Assembly: GCF_042453785.1 (NCBI RefSeq)
Contig: NC_091667.1
Coordinates: forward strand, 32,728,001 to 32,792,000
Direction: 5' to 3'
DNA from: Malus domestica
Lineage: Eukaryota > Streptophyta > Magnoliopsida > Rosales > Rosaceae
DNA: 64,000 nt
Made by a program: the position numbers and the translations under genes. How positions within the stretch are numbered: the stretch's first letter is position 1; every line of letters begins with the position of its first letter. Positions 1-11,554 of the stretch are shown here, in pieces. The notes below the pieces were generated by a model, which saw only the letters and a list, made by a program, of their open reading frames with translations, made no database searches and was not told the DNA's origin.

Positions 1-2171
1 ACTATTTATTCTTCTGACAAACAAATTTTTTTCTTTCTTTTTTATTGTTTTTTCTTTCCATTTTTTTCCTGTTTGTGAGAATTTTTGTCCAAGACTTGCA
101 AGTTTTATATGGTTCTACTGTTTTGTCAATGTCTAAAAGTGCTTGAAATTTCGTAGTGTTTTCTTTGATTTGGAATTTCAAATATTTACTCTCTATGCTT
201 CTTGATTTGAGATTTTCTTGACCTTAAAATGACTTTTGTTTTGTATTAAAGTGATATCTTGTTGATTTATGATTCGTTTGGAAATACTTTGAAATGGTTA
301 AAGCATTTTGTATGAAAATATTTTTGGTATTAATCTTTAAATCTTAAAAAAAAAAATTTGAAGTGCTTGTTACAAAAAACACATAACTAGTGTTTCTTAC
401 AGAAAAGAAATCACTTTAAGTGATTTGGAATTCAAAAATATTTTTCTTGACCTTAAAATGACTTTTGTTTTGTATTAAAGTGATATCTTGTTGATTTATG
501 ATTCGTTTGGAAATACTTTGAAATGGTTAAAGCATTTTGTATGAAAATATTTTTGGTATTAATCTTTAAATCTTAAAAAAAAAAATTTGAAGTGCTTGTT
601 ACAAAAAACACATAACTAGTGTTTCTTACAGAAAAGAAATCACTTTAAGTGATTTGGAATTCAAAAATATTTTTCTTAAAAGCGCTTTCAATTATTTTAA
701 ATGAATTTCAAAATGAGCTTAGTATTTTGTATGTTTTTATTTTGAATTAATATATATAAAGACCATAACCTATATCCTTAAGTTTTTCATTAAATTAGGC
801 ATTTGTTTCTCTCTCCAAATTAGCATAAAAAGAAATAAATTTTAGAGAAATGTAGCAAATGCAATATGATTATCTATTAACCATGCATGTATAAGTTTAA
901 AAGTTGGAACCAGTTATTTGATTTTATGATGTGATCATCATGCTTGAAAGTTTGGTGGAGTGGTTACAAGTGTGACCCATAAACACTACTTTATGTTTAA
1001 TTATTATTATGGAATTAATTTTATTATAAAAAAGAATAAATTGCAGTAAAATTACCAAAAAAAATCAAAGGAGAAGTTCATGAACATAAAAACATTTGTT
1101 TATTATGATATTTAAAAAAGTGGTAATGATTTTATACAAAGATGAACATATATATATGTGTGTGTGTGTGTGTGAGACTGCATTAGGTATATGTGGATGT
1201 GAAAAGTCAAAAAAGTATCCTTAATTATTTGAGTAAGAGGAGATGGCATCTTCACCTAAAGCATATGGGTGCTATGATCTATCCAACCTAAAGCTTTCTT
1301 CACATCACATAATTTTAGATCTAAGGTCCATTTCAAATTTTCAAAATAGAAGGTTGGGGAATGTATCAGAGACACGGGTGAGTACGTTCAGTGTCATAAT
1401 ATAAGTGACATAATTTTTCAGGTATAAAACTTTTTGTATTATGACACTTAGTGTACTTAGCCGTGTTTCTAGCACACTGAAAAATCTCTTCACATCTTAC
1501 ACATTGAACTGTGAGATTTTGGACTAAGCCATGAGCTATTCATAATAACTAGTTTTCGAACTAGCTAAATGAGTTAATTATGTTACCTCTCATTTACATG
1601 TAAAAATAAATGTCATTAGGCAATAACTTTAATTTAAATCTTTCAATTTTTTTGAGCCTAGACAATTACAAAAGTCGCCTACAAAATTTCTTCCAAACTT
1701 ATTAGGCTAGATAAATTGTAAGAATAAATGCTAGTTTTGTAATATGAATATATGGATAAGCCAATCGGTTAAGATAGTGTGCTTGTCTTCTTACACAAGA
1801 GCTTAATTTCTCTCTCGTCATAACATAATATTTTAGAATATCACATCATCAAAAGAAAAAAACAATCTTGTTCTGTAGCATCATTTTCACATTATTTAGC
1901 TAATATAATTTATCTTCCCAAGTGCTGAATGATAATTAGGACTTTATCTTAAACTTACTCTATCTCAAGTTCAAACCCTTCATCTTTCCCTTCGATTGAC
2001 GTAGTTTATAATAATTTGTCCACCAAATTGTACTCTTATCACCAGCCCAAAAAAAAATCACCGGCCCAAAAAAGTGTGCAAATGGGCTCAGAGGGAGCCC
2101 ACTTACAAAGCCTGCACATTTCATCAATTTTAGCGTGCTGGGCCCATTTCTCAATCCATTACATTTCCCTT
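1..2171. other. AT-rich intergenic region
   Basis: No gene is supported here. The stretch is AT-rich, with a tandem duplication at 217-674 and a short TA/TG microsatellite around 1149-1173. The longest ORFs are short, and none shows a recognisable domain. Confidence 0.6.
217..674. repeat. 229-bp tandem duplication
   Basis: The segment beginning CTTGACCTTAAAATGAC at 217 recurs almost unchanged at 446. Both units contain the same A-run and the same end (AATTCAAAAATATTTTTCTT). The period is 229 bp and the copies are nearly identical by eye, so the duplication is recent or an assembly duplication. Confidence 0.9.
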
Positions 2172-2180
2172 TATTTTATT

Positions 2181-3202
2181 AGGTAAATTACAAAAAACTA
2201 CATCAACTATTAAGTCATTAACAGTTTCATATCTCGTCTTTAAAAAGTTTCAATATCATACCTTATCTTAGAATTTGTTGCAATGTCATACCTTCCGTCA
2301 GTTGACTGTTAGTTTCTCAGTTAAATGCTGACGTGGCATGAGGCGAGGCCCACTTTTTATTAAAAAATTTATTAAAAGCTTAAAAAAAACATTTATTTAT
2401 TTTTAAATATTAAAATAATAATTAATAAAACAAACAAACAAACAAACCATCAGTTCGTCTACCCCTTCCCCATCCTCTTATTCTCTTCTTCCCCATCGTC
2501 ATCTTCTTCCCTTGACCCCCTACCTGCAACCCAATTCATCATCCCCCCGCACCTGCACCCACCCTCCCTCCACACCCACCCTCGCACGCTCACCCACCCT
2601 CTTCCCTCCTATACACACCCCACTCCTTAAATCCACACCCATTCCTCCCATTTTCTCCACGCCCAGGTTCTCCATCCAAGGAATCGACTTGGCGAATGTG
2701 GTTTCCTGATTCCACCTTACGAACCCGGCGATGGCGTTAGACGGGATCTGGGTTTTTTTTTTTTTGGGTTGCAGGTAGGGGTCGGGGGAAGAAGATGAAG
2801 ATGGGGGAGAAGAGAGGAGGAGGAGGAAGAGGAGGGGAAGACAAACTAATGGTTTTTTTTTTCTTTCTGGGTTGCAGGTGGGGGAGTCGGGGGAAGAAGA
2901 TGAAGATGGGGGAGAAGAGAAGAAGGGGGGAGGGGTAGACGACTGATGGTTTTTTTTAATTAATTATTATCTTAATATTAAAAAAATATGAAATGATTTT
3001 TTTTAAGTTTTTAATAATTTTTTAATAAAAAGTAGGCCTCGCCTCATGCCACGTCAGCATTTTACTGAGGAATTGACAGTCAACTAATGGAAAATATGAC
3101 ATTGCAACAAATTCAAAGATAAGGTATGACATCGAAACTTTTAAAGATGAGGTATGAAACCGTTAGTTAGTAATAGTTGAAGTAATTTTTTGTAATTTGC
3201 CC
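2181..3202. mobile_element. Long-TIR foldback element, Mutator-like, 9-bp TSD
   Basis: Left end AGGTAAATTACAAAAAACTAC and right end, reverse-complemented, GGGCAAATTACAAAAAATTAC start inverted repeats of about 200 bp. These include matching 'GACGTGGCATGAGGCGAGGC' blocks. The 9-bp direct repeat TATTTTATT flanks the element at 2172-2180 and 3203-3211. The core is also partly palindromic: CT-rich and GA-rich tracts face each other, with a partial second copy of the GA-rich arm at 2760-2860. The TSD length and long TIRs fit a non-autonomous Mutator-like element. No transposase is seen. The small ORF at 2512-2709 is low-complexity Pro/Ser/Thr sequence inside the element and is not called as a gene. 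Confidence 0.8.
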
Positions 3203-3314
3203 TATTTTATTTTTTCATCAAATCAAACCAAACACCAAAAAGAAGAAAAAGACAAAAGCTTTCGGTTGCGTTGAGGTTTAAAATGTTAATTTCGCGCGTG
3301 AAGCCTCCTCACGC

Positions 3315-3395
3315 CACGTGGATATTATAGCACCTGTTGCATACAATAACCGTGCTACAGCAGGTATTCCAAACTCGAGGAAAGAATTAGGGTTT
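3315..3395 (+). promoter_or_regulatory. G-box and telo-box upstream of the FKBP53-like gene
   Basis: A CACGTG G-box lies at 3315-3320. A telo-box (TAGGGTTT, reverse of AAACCCTA) lies at 3388-3395, about 95 bp before the start codon. Telo-boxes are common just upstream of, or in the leader of, plant genes for nucleolar and growth functions. Function here is inferred from motif identity and position only. Confidence 0.45.
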
Positions 3396-3489
3396 TAAGA
3401 GCCGCGTGAGGCTTTTGCCAGGGTTTTAGAAAGAGCTCGGAGCCTCGGAGCGTCGGAGCGTCGCTGTGCGAGCCAACGATACAGGAGCG

Positions 3490-6400
3490 ATGGTATTCTG
3501 GGGTCAGTCTTCTTTCTCATTTATAATTATTTAATTTCATTTATTTTATGCAGTAATTTTTCACAATATTTCTTGAATTCGGAAGAAAATATAGCGAAAA
3601 TTCTACGATTTCTCAGAAAACCGAAAGGTTTGATAAATTATTTATTTATTTTTGGTTGAATGTTAAATTGTAGGAGTTGAAATAAAACCAGGCGGATCGT
3701 TTGGGTATCAGTCGGATGAATTCGAAGGAAAGCTTCACATTACTCAGGTAATTTTCCTTTTTTTTTTTCCTGAACCTTCTGATTGCTCAGAGCACTCTGA
3801 TTTTTTTAAGAAACCGTTGCGAATTGGGTGTGGTATGATGGTGAATTTTCTTGTTGACGTTGTGTTGATAAATCAGGCGACTTTAGGCCTCGGTGAATCG
3901 AAGGAGAGGTGTATAGTTCAGTGTTCCATTGGAAGTTACATTTCAGCCTTTGTGTGTTCTTTGTTACCAAATAAGAATGAATCGGTCCCCTTGGATCTTG
4001 AATTTGAGCCGGTTGATGGTTTGGTGACCTTCTCGGTGATTGGAACCCGAAGCATCCACCTCTCTGGTTACCAAGTGGATGAGAGCGAAGATGAAGGAGA
4101 TGACTATAGATCGTATGTGCTAATTCATTTCACCTTTTGTGAGTTTGTTTTTGTAAGATTTTTATCTTTTCAACGGTAATTTTTATCTCTCTACAACAAT
4201 TAAAGGGATTCTGTTCGGGAGAATAATGCCGAGACTGAGTCAGAGTCAGAGTCTTCAGAATACGATAATGATGATGATAATGTTGAGTTTATTGATGACG
4301 AAGATTTTGACATGTACCCGCCCTCGCCTGTTCCCAATAGTGGAGGTAAATTGGCATATTGGAAACCTATTAGACATATTTTTATGATTACTTGGAATAG
4401 ATCTTTCATGAATTTCGTGACTGGTTTTTCATATTGGATCTGATATGAGACAAAGCATAAATATAGTTAAACTTTCCATGATGAAAGTTTGATTAACTTC
4501 ATGATGTTAAATTTCAACTAGATCTTAATCTTCTCTATATTTTGGCGTACTCCAAAGTCCAAACCATTGTTTGGCATTATGTTATACTTAAGTATGGTTG
4601 TCTTGTTTAATGAAGTTGTGTTCCGCTGCTGGTAAATGGAGCTGTGATTTATTCATGATTGTCACTTTTTCAGCTGTGATTTATTCATTATTATGCTGCT
4701 ATGTAGTGCCTGACTCGGTGTTTTCTTTGGCTTAAATCTTAGTTGTAATTGAGGAGATAGAGGACGATGACAAACCTACTAATGGAAACAGTCAGTCCAA
4801 ACGACAAGTGAAAAAGAATCAATCGAATGACTCTGAAAAGAACACAAATTCTCAACATCAAATTGTTGTCAAGAAAAATGCCAGTGTCACTGTTTTGGAG
4901 AGTGAAGATGAAGATGGGTTTCCAATATCCACTAAACAGAAAACCAATATTGAGAAGCCTGAAGCAGCAACCGAACAGAAAGATAACAAAATTACTGAGA
5001 AAACCAAGAAGAAGAAAGTGAAAGATAGTGAGGCTGCTGGGTCAAAAAGGAAAGTCGAAGATGTTCACCAAGATGGTCAGCCAGAAGGGTGAGTAATTGA
5101 CCATTTCAGTGGTTAGAGGTTTATCAGCTTTTAGGTTGGGTTTTTCTTTGATTCCCTTAGTCGATAATCAACAGGCATTTGACAACTTTGTTTATATTGT
5201 CTTGTTCTGTGGTGCCTGCCAAATATTCAGTTTTTGAATTTATTGAAGTGTTTCCTCAAATGATGTCAGGGAAAAGAAAAATAAGAAGAAGAAGAAATTG
5301 AAAGAGCAAGCTAAGGAGGTAAATGCTGATGACAATGAAAAGCAACCTGAGGTTTTGAAGAGCCAAGAGCATGAGCAAAAGCTATCTAATAAGGAGTGAG
5401 ATCTGCTACATAATCTTTTCGTTATTTTACATAGTACATTTATGTTGTGTTTTCATTGAGCCATGAAGAGAAATTACCCCTGCCCCTCTAATGTATAGAT
5501 TGTAAGATGGATTTGAATGCAACAAGCTTCAGTAATGCGGATTAGAACAAATACACGTTGGCTTTATGAATCTTTATCTGTCCAAAACTCGAGCCTTTTT
5601 TTATTTAATAATAAATTGAAATTATATCTTATATGGCCAACTTAGTATATATTTTGCTAAGAATTCCTGTCAGATTAGTAATTTGTACCCAAGCCAAGAG
5701 GTTGAATGGTTGGCACGATAAGACCTTCACTAGTGGCTTAGATTTGTTATTCACTATTCTCTCTCATACATTTGCTTTGTTGTTTTTACATTGAGTAAAA
5801 TAGTATGTTCATACACAGGAGCTCTGACGTCGGAAAGAATTATATTCCTGGTGAAAATCTCACCGAGGGGAAAAAGAAGAAGAAAAAGAACAAGAAAACC
5901 CAGGAGAGTGAAATAAAACTGCACATGGATGAAACTGTTGGTAACATGGAAGATCAGAACGAACCTGCTTTGGAGCAAACCAGTGGCAAGCGATCTAAAG
6001 GGAAAACCTTTCCAAATGGATTGGTCGTCGAGGAGCTAGCTATGGGAAAACCTGATGGCAAAAAAGCTTCTTCAGGAAAAAAGGCAAGGCTTAGCCCTTC
6101 AGCATGTTTACATTTACCCTTTAAAGGATTCATGATGCTAATATTTGTTGTTTTTCAGGTCAGTGTTCGATACATTGGCAAGCTAAAGAATGGCAACATA
6201 TTTGACTCCAATGTGGGAGGGCCACCTTTCAAGTTTCGCTTAGGTACGTTAATGCCATTTTACACGAATCAAGAAATAACTCAACTTCACTATGAGCGTC
6301 TCCTCATATTTTTTTCGGTTGTGCAGGTCTAGGACAAGTTATAGGAGGATGGGATGTTGGGGTTAACGGTAATTTTCTGAGATGTTCAAATCTGTCTTAA

Positions 6401-6709
6401 ATCCGATCTACAACTTTTACTAAGCAGCTGTTGCATCTTTTAATGCGTATCTACCTTCCTCCAGGTATGCGTGTCGGGGACAAAAGAAGACTCACTATTC
6501 CACCAGAAATGGGGTATGCCATGATCATAACTGTATCTGCCCACGAAACAGGGGGACCTAAAACCAGTTGAACTGTTGTCCTTTTTTCGCATTTCCGCAA
6601 AACTTATTTATGTGTTTCCTTTGGATGCAGTTATGGAAATAAACGTGCCGGTAAAATACCACCAAACTCATGGCTTTTGTTTGATGTTGAGCTGCTCGAT
6701 GTGAATTGA
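3490..6709 (+). CDS. FKBP53: FKBP53-like nuclear peptidyl-prolyl cis-trans isomerase / histone chaperone
   Basis: Eleven exons can be assembled: 3490-3502, 3674-3747, 3877-4112, 4206-4345, 4743-5088, 5270-5395, 5819-6083, 6159-6243, 6327-6368, 6465-6513 and 6631-6709. They total 1455 nt, or 484 aa. The N-terminus (MVFWGVEIKPGGSF) starts a nucleoplasmin-like domain of about 100 residues. Acidic tracts (e.g. DNDDDNVEFIDDEDFD) and Lys-rich, NLS-like stretches follow. The last ~105 residues are an FKBP domain with VSVRYIGKLKNGNIFDSN, GQVIGGWDVG and PPEMGYGN, keeping the usual Tyr/Phe/Asp and Trp pocket positions. In Arabidopsis, FKBP53 is a histone H3 chaperone acting on rDNA chromatin; the same role is inferred here. 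Intron 7 appears to use a GC donor (AAG|GCAAGG at 6084). AtFKBP53 has a similar length and domain order. No disabling change is seen. Confidence 0.93.
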
Positions 6710-7142
6710 TTCAGCTGTGGATTTGCTCCGTCCGCTTCCGACTTTTGAGTTCTTGTTCTGCTCGGAAAATAAACCGTGGGGATGCTCCGTCCGCTTCCAA
6801 TTTTGACTAAAGGATGATGTTGCTTCTTTTTTCCTTCATTTCTTCGTAAGGACCTAGTTTTTGATCAAAACTTCAAATGAATACTTTTAGTGACGAATTT
6901 TCCCAATTTATTTGTACATTTTTGCACTTCACCCTCGCTTTTCATTAATCTTTCCTATTTAATAAAAATCTCTGTCGATAAAAAGAGGATGAAAATACCA
7001 TTTTGATCCTATCAACAAAGCAAAAAGAAAAATAAATGTTATGGGCAATATAATTTTGCTGTTTTTTTCCTCTCCCTCACATGCGAGTAATCCCATTTGC
7101 CACCGCCATCTCTCTTCCACATTTCTACTATAAAAATAAAAA

Positions 7143-7757
7143 GGGAAATTTTATTTGAACTCATTTATTTTTTTACACCCAACTTACTCTCTACATCCAT
7201 ATTATTTTTTATTAAATAATTAAAATCTCTTTAAATCCAAATTTATTACCTAAAGTACCTTCTTAAATCCAATTCAAAATGTAAAGTTGTCTTTACACCT
7301 AATTATAAATAAAATCTCTTAATTGAATAACTTTTTTTTTTCAAAGAAGCTCGAAAATAAAACCATTACGCATCCTTTGCCCCCTCCTAGCATTTTCTAT
7401 GGCTACTGTTTTTTCTGCTACAAAACCAAGATATTTGCTCTCTTTACCAAACCAAGACACAGGTTCTCTCTCTCAACCAAACCATTTACTTGGGTTGCTA
7501 TCAACACCATCCATCATCGACAAAAAAAACTTATTTTTCTCTATAAGAGCTACTAGGATTTTAACTAGAATGAACGTAGGATAACAAGGAGTGATGTATG
7601 GTTTAATTATAGTAGGTGGGTATTGATAAATTTTAGTTTTATTTTTAATTCATCTTGTACTTAATAGTAATTATGCAATAGGGTAAAAATGATAATTAAC
7701 ATTTAAAATTTAAATTGAGTGTATAAAAATGTTACATGGGTTTAAATAAAATTTCCC
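7143..7757. mobile_element. Mutator-like MITE with 9-bp TSD, possible captured sequence
   Basis: Ends are GGGAAATTTTATTTGAAC (left) and GGGAAATTTTATTTAAAC (right, reverse complement). The direct repeat AAATAAAAA flanks it at 7134-7142 and 7758-7766. The 9-bp TSD suggests a Mutator-like non-autonomous element. The interior (about 7370-7584) is less AT-rich and has a 61-codon ORF from 7399 (MATVFSATKPRYLLSLPNQD...). It reads like the start of a host gene but matches nothing I recognise. Confidence 0.75.
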
Positions 7758-8032
7758 AAATAAAAAACTAAACTCTGAATGTGTTGCTAGACAAAATGTT
7801 TTTGGATTTCAAAAAAATTTAGTGTGTTTTCTACAAAAAGTATCAGTCATGTGCTCGTAGGAAGCACTTGAAGTCTTTTTTTTAGGATTCATTTGCGTTG
7901 CATTTACTAAAAACTAGTCAATGAATCCGAAAAACGAATAATAAATATCCTAATCTGAATAAACACAGAAGCATTCCCCACATCCGAGGTCAAAACAGCT
8001 AACAAACAAGAAGGTAAAACTGGATATATAAA

Positions 8033-8134
8033 GGCCCAAGCCCACCAGTTTTGAGCCCAAATATTAAGCCCTTAAGCCAGATCGTAAAACCCCCTTCTTT
8101 GCGTCGACCAACACCATTGGAAAAATTAGGGTTT
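8033..8134 (+). promoter_or_regulatory. Site II (GGCCCA) and telo-box pair before EBP2
   Basis: A TATA-like TATATAAA lies at 8025-8032 and GGCCCA at 8033-8038. A telo-box (TAGGGTTT) lies at 8127-8134, close to the likely transcription start. Site II plus telo-box is the standard pairing for plant ribosomal-protein and ribosome-biogenesis genes, which fits the gene downstream. Motifs are read directly; activity is inferred. Confidence 0.5.
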
Positions 8135-8632
8135 TATCGAGGTTTCAGAGGCCACAGCGGAAAGGTAATATTTTTCGCACTCAGCTTCCTAAATTCCAAC
8201 CCTTAAAGCAATCTGATTTGAGCCCTATACTTTCATCATCCTCTTTCGATTTAGCTGTAATATTATCTGGGTTTTGAGTTCGGAGTTCTGATTTTTCCCA
8301 TTTTCTGTTTGGTTGCCGAGAAAATTTGTGTAAGAAGTATCCCATTTTTGTTGTTTTCAATTTTCCTGAAATCCCAATTATATGTTTCTAGGGTTTGAAT
8401 ATGTTGTTCATAGGTTGTAGTGCGATAATAATATGATTTTTGAGGTTTGATGGAGTTTAGCTGGAAATAATACAATTATGTCGGTATTTGGAATGCTTCT
8501 GTGTTTATTCAGATTAGGATATGTATTATTGTTAGGAATTTGTTATTTGTTTTTCGAAATTCGTTGATCGGTTTTTGTACATTTTGCTTATTAGTATGTG
8601 GGAATTGTGTTTCTTTTTAATAGGTTTACTAA

Positions 8633-9526
8633 ATGGGTGTGTCCAATAAAGAGTCCCGGTTGTTGAACGAGGATTTGATGGAAGAGGATGATTTCGAAGA
8701 TGTTGGGTCTGGGTCAGAATCGGAGGCAGAATCCGAAGAGGAGGGTGATGTGAAATTGGAGGACCCGTCGAAGAAGGCCATATACAACAGAGATGGTATA
8801 ATGGATAAACTTGGTGATATAAGCTGGCCGGAGAATGCGGGATGGGTGCACAAACTCTCTGTTGACATTGATCAAGAGCAAAAGGTGGACGTGAATGATG
8901 ACTTGACTCGAGAGCTTGCCTTTTACACACAGGCTTTAGAGGGAACGAGGAAGGCCTTTGAGAAGCTTCAGTCAATGGGGCTTCCTTTTCTGAGGCCCGA
9001 GGACTACTATGCAGAGATGGTGAAGTCAGATTCCCATATGGAGAGAGTGAAGAGCCGGCTTTTGGTAGAGAAGAAGAAGATAGAGGAAGCGGATGAGAGA
9101 AGGAAAGCGAGGGAGTCCAAGAAACTATCTAAAGAGATTCAGGCTCAGAAGTTGAAAGAGAGAGCTAAGCAGAAAAAGGAGGACATAGAATCTGTGAAGA
9201 AGTGGAGGAAGCAGAGGCAGCAGAGTGGGTTTGCCGGGGGTGACAAAGGCAGCGAGTTGGATTTGGCCTTCGAGGATGCGAAACCATTCGAGAGGTCAAA
9301 TAAGAAGAGGCCATTTGTGGCTCCAGGAGATCGGTCTGGAGGGAAGGCAAGACAAGGTGGGAAGCCGACGGGAAAAAAACCAAAGAAGAGGGAAATTAAG
9401 GATTCCAAGTTTGGATACGGAGGGAGGAAAGGTTCCAAGAAGCAAAATATGGCGGAAACGACTAATGATTTGAGGGGATTCAACAAAGATAGTCTCACAT
9501 CAGGAAATAAGAAAAGGAAGAGGTGA
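8633..9526 (+). CDS. EBP2: rRNA-processing protein EBP2 homologue
   Basis: A single uninterrupted coding exon of 297 codons. The leader appears to contain one intron (donor 8165 in AAAG|GTAATA, acceptor ending 8623), so the ATG at 8633 lies just inside the second exon. The protein has an acidic, Ser/Glu-rich N-terminus (about residues 15-45) and the conserved core with DISWPENAGWVHKLSVD and ELAFYTQALEGTRKAFEKL. PEDYYAEMVKSD follows, then a long charged helix (about 135-195) and a Lys/Arg/Gly-rich tail ending GNKKRKR. EBP2 proteins are nucleolar and needed for 27S pre-rRNA processing and 60S subunit assembly. The length matches animal and plant EBP2 (about 300 aa). The antisense ORFs over this gene are composition shadows. 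Confidence 0.95.
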   Translation: MGVSNKESRLLNEDLMEEDDFEDVGSGSESEAESEEEGDVKLEDPSKKAIYNRDGIMDKLGDISWPENAGWVHKLSVDIDQEQKVDVNDDLTRELAFYTQALEGTRKAFEKLQSMGLPFLRPEDYYAEMVKSDSHMERVKSRLLVEKKKIEEADERRKARESKKLSKEIQAQKLKERAKQKKEDIESVKKWRKQRQQSGFAGGDKGSELDLAFEDAKPFERSNKKRPFVAPGDRSGGKARQGGKPTGKKPKKREIKDSKFGYGGRKGSKKQNMAETTNDLRGFNKDSLTSGNKKRKR

Positions 9527-10130
9527 TAGCATCTTATGACTTTGTTTTTTGTTCTACTCTCGTGTTCCGGCAAGGGCTTGCCCGTGTAGCCTATTGATTT
9601 TTTCCCGTGATTCTGATACATGTGAACTTTTAAGTTTTGTTCTGCTTTGCTTTAGCATCTTATGTAGTAATATTTATTGCTGATGGAATGTTGTACTCAT
9701 CTGATACTGGTATTCATCCGTTCTACTCGTACGAAATTTTCGCAGTATTCATGCGGTCCTAAATGGTCTGTACTTCGTATTCTATTAGCCAGATTCAGAC
9801 CTGCAGGTCTGGTGATTCCTGCTCTTTGGTCCCCTCGGTAATTTTTAGTTCTCATGTTAAAAACGGAGGCAATCTCGACATTATTCTTGGTGCCCTGGGC
9901 TTTGTGGCTGCCGGGGTTGTGGGAGGGAGCTTCGGCTGACGGAGACGGACGGGAGAATGGAAAATTATCTTGTTGGTGATATGAAGTACATAATTTTATG
10001 AAGGGGGACAGTTGGAGCGTGGGTTAAGTAAGAAAATCTGGTTTTACTGCAACATTTTACAATGCTACTCTATGTCTTTTACTTAAGGTGGCGATTTTGG
10101 CGCTCTAAATTTAGCTTCTCCAATCATTTA
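9527..10130. other. EBP2 3' flank, no gene seen
   Basis: This stretch holds the EBP2 3' UTR (ordinary mixed-composition sequence to about 9750) followed by intergenic DNA. I see no coding sequence or structured repeat. Confidence 0.5.
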
Positions 10131-10140
10131 TTTATAAAAA

Positions 10141-10638
10141 GAGTAAATTGTAGCAATGGTTCCTCAACTTTAATCAAATTGGAGCAATGATCCCTCAACT
10201 AAAAATCCATTGCCATTGGTCTATCAACTCATCAAAATGTGTAGCTATGATCATTTTTATCAATTTCGTTAGAATTTTGTCAAAATAAATTATGTTGGAA
10301 GGACCATTGCTACAATTGAGATTCCTCAACCCATCAAAACATGTATTTATTGTCTTTTTGGTCAACTTCATCAGAATTTTGTCAAAATGAGTTATGTTGG
10401 AATGATCATTGCTACAATTGGGTTAAAATTGAGGGACCATTGATTCAATTGGGTTAAAGTTGATGGACTATTTCTCCAGTTGGATTAAAGTTAAGGGATC
10501 AATGATAATTAATTTTTAGTTGAGGGACCATAACTAAACATTTTGATGAGTTGAGGGACTAAGGATAATAAATTTTTAGTTTAGAGACAATTTCTCAAAT
10601 TGAGTTAAAGTTAAATGATCATTGCTACAATTTATTCG
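10141..10638. mobile_element. Palindromic MITE with 8-9-bp TSD
   Basis: The left end (GAGTAAATTGTAGCAATG) and the reverse complement of the right end (GAATAAATTGTAGCAATG) match. The whole ~500 bp is an imperfect foldback built from repeated 'CCTCAACT...AATTG...' units. TATAAAAA occurs immediately outside both ends (10133-10140 and 10639-10646). No protein is encoded. The superfamily is uncertain; Mutator-like is likely from the TSD size. Confidence 0.65.
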
Positions 10639-11010
10639 TATAAAAAAATTCACTCGCAGTTGGACTATCGAACCTTAAACTTAGAGTGCAAAAATCTTTA
10701 CCCTTTCTCGTCTATGATGTCACTTTTCGATGACGTAGAGTTCAGGAGAAAACCAAGGAAGTTCCATGTGAGGTTCTTCGGAGGTACCTGTATAAACAAA
10801 ACGACCGAATACCCACAAAAAGGCAAAGTTGAGAAGTTTCATCCCAAATTTACAATTAATTTTTTTTAATGATTTGATTTAAAAATACAACATGTCATTT
10901 TCTCAATTAGCTTTCACACCACACCTAACCATATGCTCCTCCAACATGTTCTCCCACAAAAAGCTTGTCACAGACACTTCTTTCAATCCCCTCCACACCA
11001 CACCACTGCT

Positions 11011-11018
11011 TATAAATA
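11011..11018 (+). promoter_or_regulatory. TATA box of the DUF4408/DUF761-like gene
   Basis: TATAAATA lies 102 bp before the start codon at 11120, in a CA/CT-rich context typical of a plant core promoter. Confidence 0.5.
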
Positions 11019-11119
11019 GCTTCATTTCCTTGTTCTAAGACCACCATAAACCCGCCTTGCCCTCGCTTGTGCTCGTCGAGAGTTATCCAGTCCAATCCAA
11101 TCCTACCCGTTGTTTGACC

Positions 11120-11554
11120 ATGTTGGATTCTACATTGGACTTGCTCACTCAGGCTGCTTCCAACTCTCTATATGTTTTCTGCTTCTGCAACTTGATCATA
11201 GTCATGATCCTCGTTGGTTCAAAACCCTGCTCTTACGTTGATCAAGAAAGTGTCTCAACGGTCACCAGCAGCTACAAAACCAGAATCTCAAATGATCATA
11301 AACAAGTTGAAGATGATAAATGCGAGCAGGAGGGTACTATGTTCAAATCACCAATTGTTTTCGGCCAAGTGGCGAATCCCGAGAAAAAGCTCGCCACTGC
11401 CGGAGAAGACAATGGCAGTGGCGATCATCACAATGAAAGCAAGGAGTGTGACAATGAAGATGAGCTGAGAAGACGAGTGGAGGAATTCATTGAAAAAGTT
11501 AACAGAGGATGGAAGGCAGAGTTGTTGATATCCTCACATTTAAATTTAATCTAA
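11120..11554 (+). CDS. Small membrane-anchored DUF4408/DUF761-like protein
   Basis: The ORF is open from 11057, but the ATG at 11120 matches the start of the paralogue at 14693, so I use it (144 aa). It opens MLDSTLDLLTQAASNS, followed by a hydrophobic segment (about residues 17-35, LYVFCFCNLIIVMILVGSK). A polar, acidic linker comes next, then a C-terminal motif DELRRRVEEFIEKVNRGWKAE that resembles the short DUF761 motif. Proteins of this shape are annotated in plants as DUF4408/DUF761 or cotton-fibre-like proteins of unknown function; stress-linked expression is reported for some. The last codons run into SINE-derived sequence just past the stop, so the extreme C-terminus may have been altered by an insertion. 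No introns are needed. Confidence 0.8.
   Translation: MLDSTLDLLTQAASNSLYVFCFCNLIIVMILVGSKPCSYVDQESVSTVTSSYKTRISNDHKQVEDDKCEQEGTMFKSPIVFGQVANPEKKLATAGEDNGSGDHHNESKECDNEDELRRRVEEFIEKVNRGWKAELLISSHLNLI

Noticed and set aside
9145-9621. A 158-aa ORF antisense to EBP2
   Set aside because: It is a composition shadow of the Lys/Glu-rich EBP2 coding strand.
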